Source: Hyphomicrobiaceae bacterium
Lineage (GTDB): Bacteria; Pseudomonadota; Alphaproteobacteria; Rhizobiales; Hyphomicrobiaceae
Direction: 5' to 3'
DNA: 47,438 nucleotides
Assembly: GCA_023384095.1 (NCBI GenBank)
Contig: JAHDXT010000030.1
Location: 1 to 47,438 of the forward strand
A model generated the notes under the pieces. It saw only the letters and a program-made list of their open reading frames with translations. It ran no database searches and was not told where the DNA came from. The position numbers and the translations under genes were made by a program. Below, in pieces: positions 29,366 through 36,914 of this stretch. Every line of letters starts with the position of its first letter. Position 1 is the stretch's first letter.

Positions 29366-30445
29366 TCAGGTCGGCCGCACTTTCACGTTGCGGTAGTGCG
29401 GTGCGTCCTTCCACAGGATCTCGAATTCCCGCTGGCTCGTGTAGGCCTTGTCGAACCAGGGATTCCCGACCTTGGTCTTCTCGGCCCAGGCGTAGCCCTG
29501 CTCGCGCACGGCGTACTGCACCTCGGGATCGAGCTCGACGATCTCGTTGCCTGCCTTGCGGTAGACATCGAGCGACTTGGCGTCCTCCTGGCCGATCCGC
29601 GTGAAGGTCTCGAACGTGACCAGCTTGGCCGTGAGCTCGATCAGCTTGCGGTCCTCGGGCGACAGCTTGTCCCAGACGCCCTTGTTGATGCACAGCTCGA
29701 AGGGCGCGGTGGGCTGGTGCACGCCGGGGACGATCAGGTACTTGGCCACCTTGTAGAAGCCGGGGCTGATGTTCTCCCACAGCGTGCCCCACTCGGTGGC
29801 GTCGATGACGCCCCGTTCCAGTGCCGGGTAGATCTCGCCGCCGGGCGTCGTCACCGGGGAGGCGCCGAGCTCCTTCGACATCTCGATCCAGGCGCCGGCG
29901 GTGCGCAGCTTGAGGCCCTTGAGGTCCTCCATCGTCTTGACCGGCTTGCGCGAATGGAGGAACACCTCCGACGTGCGGATGAAGAGCGGGATCGAGATGA
30001 TGCCGAACTTCTCCTCACGGAACTGGCGCTGCAGCTCCGCGCCGCCGGCCTCGTAGAGCCAGTGCAGCATGTACTCGGAGTTGAAGCTGCCGGCGTAGCC
30101 GCCGAACACCACGGTGGTGGGGTCGGCGCCCCAGTCGTAGCCCATCCAGGTGTGGCCCATCTCGGCGACACCGTTCTTCACCGTCTCGGACACCTTGAGC
30201 GCGTTGCCGAGCGCGCCGCCGGGAAAGACCTGCACTTTCATGCGGCCGCCGGAGAAGAACTCCAGCCGCTCGGCGAACGCCTTGGCACCGATGTCCATCA
30301 GCGGACCGCCGGCCCATCCCGTGGTCATCTTGAAGCTGTAGCTGGGCCCGCCCTTCTGGGCCGCGGCCTCGCGCGTGCCGGCGACGGCCGCCAGCACTCC
30401 GGCGGCGCCCAGCGCCTTTAGTGCCCTTCTGCGTCCCTCCTGCAT
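29366..30445 (-). CDS. dctP: TRAP transporter substrate-binding protein DctP
   Basis: 359 residues. Twin-arginine-type signal RRRALKALGAAGVLAAVAG with an Ala-rich cleavage region directs it to the periplasm. The mature part has SFKMTTGWAGG, FPGGALG and LKGLKLRTAGAWIEM, whose Arg usually salt-bridges the substrate carboxylate, then ERGVIDATEWGTLWENIS and HQPTAPFELCINK. Overall it resembles the 2-oxo acid binding subgroup (TakP-like). The substrate is therefore probably an organic acid. The operator-like site at 30562-30586 lies 117 nt upstream. Confidence 0.93.
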   Translation of the reverse strand: MQEGRRRALKALGAAGVLAAVAGTREAAAQKGGPSYSFKMTTGWAGGPLMDIGAKAFAERLEFFSGGRMKVQVFPGGALGNALKVSETVKNGVAEMGHTWMGYDWGADPTTVVFGGYAGSFNSEYMLHWLYEAGGAELQRQFREEKFGIISIPLFIRTSEVFLHSRKPVKTMEDLKGLKLRTAGAWIEMSKELGASPVTTPGGEIYPALERGVIDATEWGTLWENISPGFYKVAKYLIVPGVHQPTAPFELCINKGVWDKLSPEDRKLIELTAKLVTFETFTRIGQEDAKSLDVYRKAGNEIVELDPEVQYAVREQGYAWAEKTKVGNPWFDKAYTSQREFEILWKDAPHYRNVKVRPT

Positions 30446-30826
30446 CGGTCTCCTCCTTCGCGATGATGATCGGGTTGATCGTTCCGTGGGATGGGTACAG
30501 TCCCGTCCGCCTCCAGCAGACCTCGGTCGAGCTCGCTGCCGACTTCGTCAGACGGCGGCGACTAAAATATCAGGTGTATATCTTAGGGGGTCGGCGCGCC
30601 CGCGACAACGGAATTCTCCGGCCAGGGGCCAGGGTCCCGATTCCGTAGCTCGCCAATGCTCGATGCTGGCGTCCCGAGCGAGCTTCGGAATCGAAAGGGA
30701 CACTGGCTTCAAAGACCAGCCGGTGTGGCTCAGCTCGAGGAAATTCGCTCGCAACCAAGCCGCGAGCACCGGCGAATTTCTCGATCATCGCACTATTGGG
30801 CCTGCTGCGGCGGCTCGGACGCCCCG
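30446..30826. promoter_or_regulatory. Intergenic region between dctP and gntR with operator
   Basis: Gene-free gap. The only clear structure is the palindrome at 30562-30586. The rest (30590-30826) shows nothing recognisable apart from shadow frames. Confidence 0.6.
30562..30586. promoter_or_regulatory. Palindromic candidate GntR operator upstream of dctP
   Basis: CTAAAATAT, centre CAGGTGT, ATATCTTAG: 9-bp arms that are inverse apart from one base, in an otherwise GC-rich region. It is the best of four similar sites; gntR itself lies 240 bp away, so the FCD regulator is the likely binder. Confidence 0.65.
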
Positions 30827-31558
30827 TCAGAAATCGGCGTCCAGCGTGGCGCGGGTGAACGCCTCGATCTGGTCCATGAGGCGGTCGGTGGCCGCACCGG
30901 CCGCGTTGGAATCGCCCGCGGCGATGCCCCTGGCGATGCTCGCGTGCAGCATCGCCGTCTCCGGGAGGTTCGCCGCCTTCTTGTAGTTGAGATACCAGAA
31001 ACGGCGCGACAGCGCCTGCATCAGGCCCATGGACAGGGTCGCGTACTCGTTGCGAGCCGCCGAAACGCTGAGCTCGTTGAACTCGCGGTCGATGCGCAGG
31101 AAGGTGGTGTCGTCGTTCTCCCGCGCGCTCGTCTCGAACTGGTCGGCGAGATCGGCGAACCTGGCGCGCTCCTCGGGGCTGGCGCGGCGCGCGGCACAAC
31201 GCACCACAAGGCGCTCCACCTCGCGGCGAAGCTCGAGCAGCCGCAACTGGCTCCTCACGTTGACCTCGGACACGATGATGCCCCGACGCGGCAGGATCGT
31301 GACCAGCCGCTCCCGCGCGAGCCGCTGCAGCGCTTCACGGATCGGCGTGCGGCCGATGCCGAGGCGCTCGCTCAGCTCGTTCTCGGATACGGCCGCGCCG
31401 GGAGCGAGTTGCAGCGTCACGATGAGCTCCTCCAGGTGCCGGTAGGCGCGCTCGGTGAGGCTGGTCGCGGGTCTGGCCTGGCGACCGTCGGCGCCCCGTG
31501 TGCGCCGCACTGCCGCCCGCTTCCGCGTGGCAGTTGGAGTCGTCGATCCCTGCGCCAT
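30827..31558 (-). CDS. GntR-family (FCD) transcriptional regulator
   Basis: 243 residues: a basic N-terminal tail of about 30, winged helix-turn-helix (LAPGAAVSENELSERLGIGRTPIREALQRLARERLVTILPRRGIIV) and an all-helical FCD ligand domain with metal-binding type DREFNELSVSAARNEY and later His. FCD regulators generally respond to small organic acids and repress catabolic genes. It is first in the minus-strand series with the TRAP and corrinoid genes. The ATG is at 31556-31558; the frame upstream is unlike the family. Confidence 0.92.
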   Translation of the reverse strand: MAQGSTTPTATRKRAAVRRTRGADGRQARPATSLTERAYRHLEELIVTLQLAPGAAVSENELSERLGIGRTPIREALQRLARERLVTILPRRGIIVSEVNVRSQLRLLELRREVERLVVRCAARRASPEERARFADLADQFETSARENDDTTFLRIDREFNELSVSAARNEYATLSMGLMQALSRRFWYLNYKKAANLPETAMLHASIARGIAAGDSNAAGAATDRLMDQIEAFTRATLDADF

Positions 31559-31714
31559 GTCAGACGATCTGGCCTCCTGCGGCCTGCTGGTCACCGGCCG
31601 CCGCTGCTCGCCGGCGCGGGCCCGTTCCTGAGACGAGACGGGTACCCTCGGTGCCGCGCACGGCACTGGCTGGCGTGGACATCGTCTGAAGCATGGAGCG
31701 GGTTCTGAAGTGGC

Positions 31715-31735
31715 TGATACACAGTCGATATATCA
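31715..31735. promoter_or_regulatory. Inverted repeat upstream of gntR, candidate autoregulatory site
   Basis: TGATACA, centre CAGTCGA, TATATCA: 7-bp arms inverse except one base. The CAGTCG centre and AT-rich arms match the sites upstream of dctP and the corrinoid operon. It lies 157 nt upstream of the gntR start. Confidence 0.5.
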
Positions 31736-31980
31736 TGGTTGCTGCAAGCCGAATCGACAAGGGGTGACGGAACATTCGCCTTCGCGATGCACAGAATATC
31801 TGCACACACCTCGCCGCGGGCTGTCGCCCCACCAGGCGTTGTGCCTCAAGGGGTACGCGCTGCGCTCGCAGATCGAGGATACGGCAGTTCCTCATCGCGT
31901 CGGGCCGGGACAGCGTCGCACTGCACTTCAGGCGCTACTGAGCTGGGAATGAGCTCAATCAGAAAATATGGCTCAACACC

Positions 31981-32005
31981 ATCAGGCAATATCATTTGCC
32001 CTGAT
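31981..32005. promoter_or_regulatory. LysR-type box upstream of the mutase operon
   Basis: ATCAG, 15-nt spacer, CTGAT; the spacer reads GCAATATCATTTGCC. The same box, with the same spacing and 12 of 15 spacer bases, occurs at 41577-41601 next to lysR; the ACC before it is also shared. It lies 105 nt before the mutase ATG. Confidence 0.75.
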
Positions 32006-32109
32006 GTGCCGACTACTTCTAATCTCCCTCGTTAACACGTCGAAATTCATCATTCATTGCACCGAGGACACACGGTCCCGCTCCGGTGCGGCTGGCCCGG
32101 GAGGTTGGA

Positions 32110-33783
32110 ATGCTGATCGAGAAGCTGGAGGCCGCCGAGGAAGCCTGGCTGACCAATCACAAGGATGAATTGGAGACAGCGGAGAGCATGGACGCCAAAT
32201 GCGAGGATGGCATCCCGCTCAAGGTCGTCTACACGCCGTCCGACGCTGTCAGCGATTTCTCCAGCGACGTCGGTTTCCCGGGCCAGTACCCGTTCACCCG
32301 CGGCCTGGACCCCAGCGGCTACCGGAAGAAGCTATGGACCATCAGCCACTATGCCGGCTTCGGCAGCCCGCACGAAACCAACGTGCTGTTCCGGAAGATG
32401 ATCGAGCATGGCGGCGTGCCGCCTTACATGGCGCTCGACCTTCCGACCCAGCTCGGCTACGACCCCGACCACCCCATGGCCCAGGGGGAGGTCGGCAGGA
32501 CCGGAACCTCGGTTGCCTCCCTGCGCGACTGGGAGATCATTTTCGACGGCATCAATCTTGAAGAGACCTTCGTCGGCACCGTCATCAATGCGCCCGCGGC
32601 GGTGTTCCTCGCCATGCATGTCGTGCTGGCCGAGAAGCAGGGCGCCGATCTTTCCAGGATCCGCGGCAACCTGCAGAACGATATCCTCAAGGAGTTCACC
32701 GCGCGCGGCAACTTCATCTATCCGGTCGAGCCGTCCCTGCGGCTGGTGACCGACACGCTGGAGTTCTGCGCCCGGAACCTGCCGGCCTACTGGCCGCTCA
32801 ACGTCTGCGGCGGCCATTTCCCGGAGGCGGGCTCGAACCGCGTGCACGAGGTGGCCTTCGCCTTCGCCGACGCGTTCACGTACGTCGACGAGGCGGTCCG
32901 GCGCGGTGTCGATATCGATGCCTTCGCCAAGGGCATGTTCTTCCTGATGAAGACCAACCACACCGACCTCCTGGAGGAGGTGGCGAAGTTCCGCGCGATG
33001 CGCAAGATCTGGGCCGGGCGGCTGCGCGACAAGTACGGCGCCAAGGACCCGGAAAGCATGAAATGCCGGGTGCTGGGCCACAGCGGCGGATCGCTGATGA
33101 CGCGCGAGCGGCCGGAGCTGAACATCGCCCGCACGACATTGGCCTGCCTCGCCGGCGTGCTCGGCGGCATCCAGCTCATCGGCCTGCGCACCATGGACGA
33201 GGTGTTCGGCATTCCGACCGAGAAATCCGAGCTGATCGCCATCGGCACGCAGTACGTCGTCGCCTACGAGACGGCGTTGCCGGACGTGGTCGATCCTCTG
33301 GGCGGCTCATACTGCGTCGAGGCGCTTACGGCCGAATTCGAGCGCCGCGTGCTCGATGAGCTCGACCGCATCGACCGGATGGGCGGCATGGTGGCGGCCA
33401 TCGAAAGCGGCTACGTGCGCAAGGTCATCGCCGAGGACGCCTATGAGACCCACCGCGCTTGGGAAACGGGCCGCAAGGTCAAGGTCGGCGTCAACAAGTT
33501 CCGCATCGACGAGGACGAGCCTCCCCGCCGACCGTACGAGTACAAGGAGGAGGAGGAGCAGCGTCAGATCGAGACGGTGCGCCGCCTGCGCCGTGAGCGC
33601 GATAATCCGGCCGTCGAGCGGACGCTGGCGGAGTTGAAGGAGGCGGCGCGCCGCCCCGCCAGCACGGAGAACAACCTGATGGTTCCGATCATCGCGGCGG
33701 TGCGCGCCTATGCCACCGTCGGCGAGATCTGCGGCACCCTGCGGGAGGTCTTCGGCGAATACGACGAGCCGACCAGCTTCTGA
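32110..33783 (+). CDS. Adenosylcobalamin-dependent acyl-CoA mutase, large (substrate-binding) subunit
   Basis: 557 residues, the stand-alone catalytic barrel of the methylmalonyl-CoA mutase family, with the B12 domain in the next gene. Relative to the P. shermanii enzyme, Tyr89 and Arg207 (here Tyr81 and Arg199) are kept, which favours a carboxylated acyl-CoA substrate, and His244 (His236) is kept. But Tyr243 is Gly235 (CGGHFPEAG), Arg87 is Ser79, Arg82 is Lys74 and Tyr75 is Asp67. The ribosome site GGGAGGT precedes the ATG at 32110. The exact substrate is unknown; this is not standard methylmalonyl-CoA mutase. Confidence 0.88.
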   Translation: MLIEKLEAAEEAWLTNHKDELETAESMDAKCEDGIPLKVVYTPSDAVSDFSSDVGFPGQYPFTRGLDPSGYRKKLWTISHYAGFGSPHETNVLFRKMIEHGGVPPYMALDLPTQLGYDPDHPMAQGEVGRTGTSVASLRDWEIIFDGINLEETFVGTVINAPAAVFLAMHVVLAEKQGADLSRIRGNLQNDILKEFTARGNFIYPVEPSLRLVTDTLEFCARNLPAYWPLNVCGGHFPEAGSNRVHEVAFAFADAFTYVDEAVRRGVDIDAFAKGMFFLMKTNHTDLLEEVAKFRAMRKIWAGRLRDKYGAKDPESMKCRVLGHSGGSLMTRERPELNIARTTLACLAGVLGGIQLIGLRTMDEVFGIPTEKSELIAIGTQYVVAYETALPDVVDPLGGSYCVEALTAEFERRVLDELDRIDRMGGMVAAIESGYVRKVIAEDAYETHRAWETGRKVKVGVNKFRIDEDEPPRRPYEYKEEEEQRQIETVRRLRRERDNPAVERTLAELKEAARRPASTENNLMVPIIAAVRAYATVGEICGTLREVFGEYDEPTSF

Positions 33784-33792
33784 GGCCCAGCC

Positions 33793-34206
33793 ATGACAGC
33801 AAACAGAAGAATCCGTGTGCTGATGGGCAAGCCGGGCCTGTGCGGCCACGATCGCGGCATTGTGCTGGTGGTTATGGCCCTGCGCGACGCCGGCATGGAA
33901 GTGATCTATTCCGGCCGGCACCACGCACCGGAGCAGCTCGTCGATGCGGCGATCCAGGAAGACGTCGACGTGCTCGGCGTCAGCGTCCTCTCTGGCGCCC
34001 ATATGAGCCTGTGCAAACGCATCACCGGGCTGTTGCGAGAGCGCGGGGCCGACGACATCGCCGTGCTCGCCGGCGGCTTCATTCCGCCGGAGGACTTCCC
34101 GCGGCTGAAGGAGCTCGGCGTGCGCGAGGTGTTCCGCGAGGGCAGCCGCCTCGAGGAGATCGTCGACTGCATCCGGCGCATTGCCGTCATGCGGGAGGTG
34201 GCATGA
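33793..34206 (+). CDS. Acyl-CoA mutase small (cobalamin-binding) subunit
   Basis: 137 residues, the B12-binding domain separate from the mutase barrel. The cobalamin motif appears as KPGLCGHDRG: the His and Gly of DxHxxG are kept but the first Asp is Cys17. The SxL motif (GVSVLSGAH) and the GG motif (LAGGFIPPED) are intact. It forms the active heterodimer with the upstream subunit, 9 nt away. The stop overlaps the ligase start (ATGA). Confidence 0.9.
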   Translation: MTANRRIRVLMGKPGLCGHDRGIVLVVMALRDAGMEVIYSGRHHAPEQLVDAAIQEDVDVLGVSVLSGAHMSLCKRITGLLRERGADDIAVLAGGFIPPEDFPRLKELGVREVFREGSRLEEIVDCIRRIAVMREVA

Positions 34207-35741
34207 ACATCGCCTCGTGGCTGCGGACCAACGCCGAACGCCTGCCGGGAAAGCCGGCGCTGCTGTTCGAGGACCGCACCTACTCCCATGCCGGGCTTTA
34301 CGTGCAGGTCTGCCGGTTCGCCAATGCCCTGGAGGGTTTGGGAGTGCGTCCCGGCGACCGCGTCGGCCTGTTCCTCGGCAACTGCCCCGAGTTCCTCATC
34401 GCCCGCTGGGGGGCCATCGCGCTCGGCGCCACGGCCGCGCCCATGAACGTGATGTTCCAGAAGAGCGAGGCGCGCTACGTCCTCAACAACGCATCGCCTC
34501 GGGTGCTCGTCACCAGCGCTGACAAGCTCGACCTCATCGAGGACATTTGGGTCGAGTGTCCGCACCTTGAGCACGTTGTCGTGGTCGGCGAGGCGCCGTA
34601 CGGGACCCACGCCTTCGCCGGCCTGATCGCGGCGGCCGACGAGAGATTCGATCTCCACGACTGCGCGCCCGACGACGTCTGCGATCTCTACTACACATCG
34701 GGCACCACCGGCCGGCCGAAGGGCGTGATGTGCAGCCACGCCAACTTCACCCACCTGCTGCGATACGAGTCGATCGTCTGGGGGATGCGCGAGGACGACC
34801 GTTCGCTGGTGGTGCTGCCGCTGTTTCACGCCAAGGGCCTGATCATCCCCTGCCTGCTGGCCAGCTATGCCGGTGCCACCATGACGCTGATGGCTCGCTG
34901 GGACACCGAGCAGGTATTGGCGACCATCCAGGAGCAGCGGATCACCTTCTTTGCCGGCGTGCCGACCATGTACACCTACATGCTCGCCCATCCGCGCATC
35001 GGCAGCTACGACCTGAGCTCCCTCAGGTTGTGCCGGACCGGTGGAGCGCCCATCCCGATCGAGGTCCATACGGCCTTCGAGCGGCAAGCCGGCATCAAGG
35101 TGATCGAGGGCTACGGCTGCACCGGCTGGGTCGGCACCTCCCATCCACTGTCCGGCGACCGCGTCATCGGCTCGATCGGCAAGGCGCTGGGCGCGTACCA
35201 CCCGGAGATCGACTGCGAGATCCGCATCGTCGACGGCGACGGCAACGAGCTGCCGCCGGACACCGACGGCGAGCTGGTGGTGCGCGGCGCCCACATCCCG
35301 AAGGGGTTCTGGCGCATGCCGGGCAAGACCCGCAGCGACTATCGCAACGGCTGGTTCCACACAGGCGACATCGCACGCAAGGACGAGCGCGGCTTCATCT
35401 ATCTGGTCGGGCGCAAGGACGACCTGATCATCACCGCCGGCTTCAATGTCTATCCGCGCGAGATCGAGGAATTGCTCTACAACCACGATGCCGTTCTCGA
35501 GGCGGCGGTCGTCGGCGTCGACGACGACGACAAGGGGCAGCTGATCAAAGCCTTCATCGTCCCGAAGGAGGGACGGGCCACCGTTACTGCCGATCAGATC
35601 ATCGAATACTGCCGCAACCACATTGCCCGCTACAAGGTGCCGCGGCAGGTCGAATTCGTGCCGTCGCTGCCGAAGACCGCCTCGGGCAAGGTGCAACGGC
35701 GTCTTCTGGCGGCCAGCCGACCGGCGAAACAGGAGGCCTGA
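34203..35741 (+). CDS. Acyl-CoA synthetase (AMP-forming)
   Basis: 512 residues of the ANL superfamily; makes the CoA thioester needed by the mutase and dehydrogenase. Motifs: P-loop YYTSGTTGRPKGVMCSH (about residue 163), GYGCTGWVGTSHP, GWFHTGDIARKDERGF, GRKDDLIITAGFNVYPREIEE and C-terminal catalytic Lys in KTASGKVQRR. The acid is unknown; members with this profile take medium-chain or branched acids. ATG 34203 overlaps the previous stop, so it is translationally coupled. Confidence 0.92.
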   Translation: MNIASWLRTNAERLPGKPALLFEDRTYSHAGLYVQVCRFANALEGLGVRPGDRVGLFLGNCPEFLIARWGAIALGATAAPMNVMFQKSEARYVLNNASPRVLVTSADKLDLIEDIWVECPHLEHVVVVGEAPYGTHAFAGLIAAADERFDLHDCAPDDVCDLYYTSGTTGRPKGVMCSHANFTHLLRYESIVWGMREDDRSLVVLPLFHAKGLIIPCLLASYAGATMTLMARWDTEQVLATIQEQRITFFAGVPTMYTYMLAHPRIGSYDLSSLRLCRTGGAPIPIEVHTAFERQAGIKVIEGYGCTGWVGTSHPLSGDRVIGSIGKALGAYHPEIDCEIRIVDGDGNELPPDTDGELVVRGAHIPKGFWRMPGKTRSDYRNGWFHTGDIARKDERGFIYLVGRKDDLIITAGFNVYPREIEELLYNHDAVLEAAVVGVDDDDKGQLIKAFIVPKEGRATVTADQIIEYCRNHIARYKVPRQVEFVPSLPKTASGKVQRRLLAASRPAKQEA

Positions 35742-35745
35742 TGCC

Positions 35746-36906
35746 ATGTATGCCCGCATCCCGGAGCACTTCCTGACCAGGGAACAGGAAGAGTTGCGAA
35801 GGACAGCCCAGCGATTGGCGAGCGAAAAGATCGCCCCTCGCGCTGCTGAGACCGACGCGACATCGCAATACCCGCACGACGTCTTCGCCCTGTTACGCGA
35901 GCACGGGATCGTCGGCATGACCCTGCCCGCCGAGTACGGCGGCGCAGGGGCTTCGACCATGGACCTGTGCGTGGTGACGGAGGAACTGGCGAAGGTCTGT
36001 ACGACGACGGCGCTGATGCCGGTGCTGACCAACATCGTCGGCATTATGCTCATCAAGGGCGGCACGGAAGCACAGAAGCGGGAATACCTGGCGCCGCTGG
36101 CCACGGGCGAGGTGAAAATCTCGAATGCCGTCACCGAGCCCGACGCCGGCTCCGATGTGTCCGCCCTGAAGACGCGGGCCGAGAAGCGCGGCGACCGTTG
36201 GATCCTGAACGGCACCAAGTGCTTCATCACCGGCGCCGGGCTGTCGGACTACTACGTCGTCTTCGCCAAGCCGGTCATCGATGGCGAGCGGCAGGGGATC
36301 ACCGGCTTCATCGTGCCCAAGGACGCGCCGGGCCTCATCATCGGGCATATCGATAAGAAGATGGGCATCCGGGGCATGCCGACCGGAGAGCTGATCCTGG
36401 CGGATTGCGAGCTGCCCGAGGATGCGGTGCTGGGCAAGATCGGCGACGGCATGAAGCTGCTGCTCACCACCATGACCCGCAACCGCCCGGCTATCGGAGC
36501 GCGGGGCGTGGGCCTGGCCCAGGGGGCTTTCGATGCCGCCCTCGACTATTGCCGGAACCGGAAGGCCTTCGGCGGCCGGCTCATCGACATGCAGGGGCTG
36601 CAGTTCAAGCTGGCCGACATGGCGATCGCGATCGAGGCGGCGCGCCAGCTCGTCCACCGCGGGGCCATGCTGCTCGACGCCGGCATCGAGCCGCGCCAGC
36701 TCACCGCGATCCTTTCGGCCAGCAAGTGCTTCGCCACCGACACGGCGATGCAGGTTGCCACCGAGGCGGTGCAGCTTCTCGGAGGCTACGGCTATTCGAT
36801 GGACTTCCCCGTCGAACGGCTGATGCGCGATGCCAAGCATCTGCAGATCGTCGACGGCAGCAACGAAATTCAGCGCGTGCTCATCGCCCGCGCTCTCGCA
36901 GAGTAG
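35746..36906 (+). CDS. Acyl-CoA dehydrogenase
   Basis: 386-residue FAD enzyme introducing an alpha-beta double bond. Visible: N-terminal helical domain (EYGGAGASTMDLCVVTEELAKV), FAD contacts VTEPDAGSDVSALKT and KCFITGAGLSDYYVVF, helical C-terminus with QLLGGYGYSMDFPVERLMRDAK. At the position of the usual catalytic Glu (IYEGT-type motif) it reads IVDGSNEIQR, with Asp370. Starts 4 nt after the ligase with AGGAGG upstream. Acts presumably on an acyl-CoA from the ligase or mutase. Confidence 0.93.
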   Translation: MYARIPEHFLTREQEELRRTAQRLASEKIAPRAAETDATSQYPHDVFALLREHGIVGMTLPAEYGGAGASTMDLCVVTEELAKVCTTTALMPVLTNIVGIMLIKGGTEAQKREYLAPLATGEVKISNAVTEPDAGSDVSALKTRAEKRGDRWILNGTKCFITGAGLSDYYVVFAKPVIDGERQGITGFIVPKDAPGLIIGHIDKKMGIRGMPTGELILADCELPEDAVLGKIGDGMKLLLTTMTRNRPAIGARGVGLAQGAFDAALDYCRNRKAFGGRLIDMQGLQFKLADMAIAIEAARQLVHRGAMLLDAGIEPRQLTAILSASKCFATDTAMQVATEAVQLLGGYGYSMDFPVERLMRDAKHLQIVDGSNEIQRVLIARALAE

Positions 36907-36914
36907 GAGGGGTC

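Larger units (their letters stand above)
31559..32109. promoter_or_regulatory. Divergent promoter region between gntR and the mutase operon
   Basis: 551-nt gene-free region from which both cobalamin-dependent systems diverge. It contains an inverted repeat near the gntR side (31715-31735) and a LysR-type box near the mutase side (31981-32005). Local composition is AT-richer around 31720-31740 and 31955-32060. Short frames here have no protein character. Confidence 0.7.

Noticed and set aside
32110-34206. Ordinary methylmalonyl-CoA mutase or 2-hydroxyisobutyryl-CoA mutase
   Set aside because: Tyr81 rather than the Ile of hydroxyisobutyryl-CoA mutase; and Gly in place of Tyr243 and other changes argue against the ordinary methylmalonyl enzyme.
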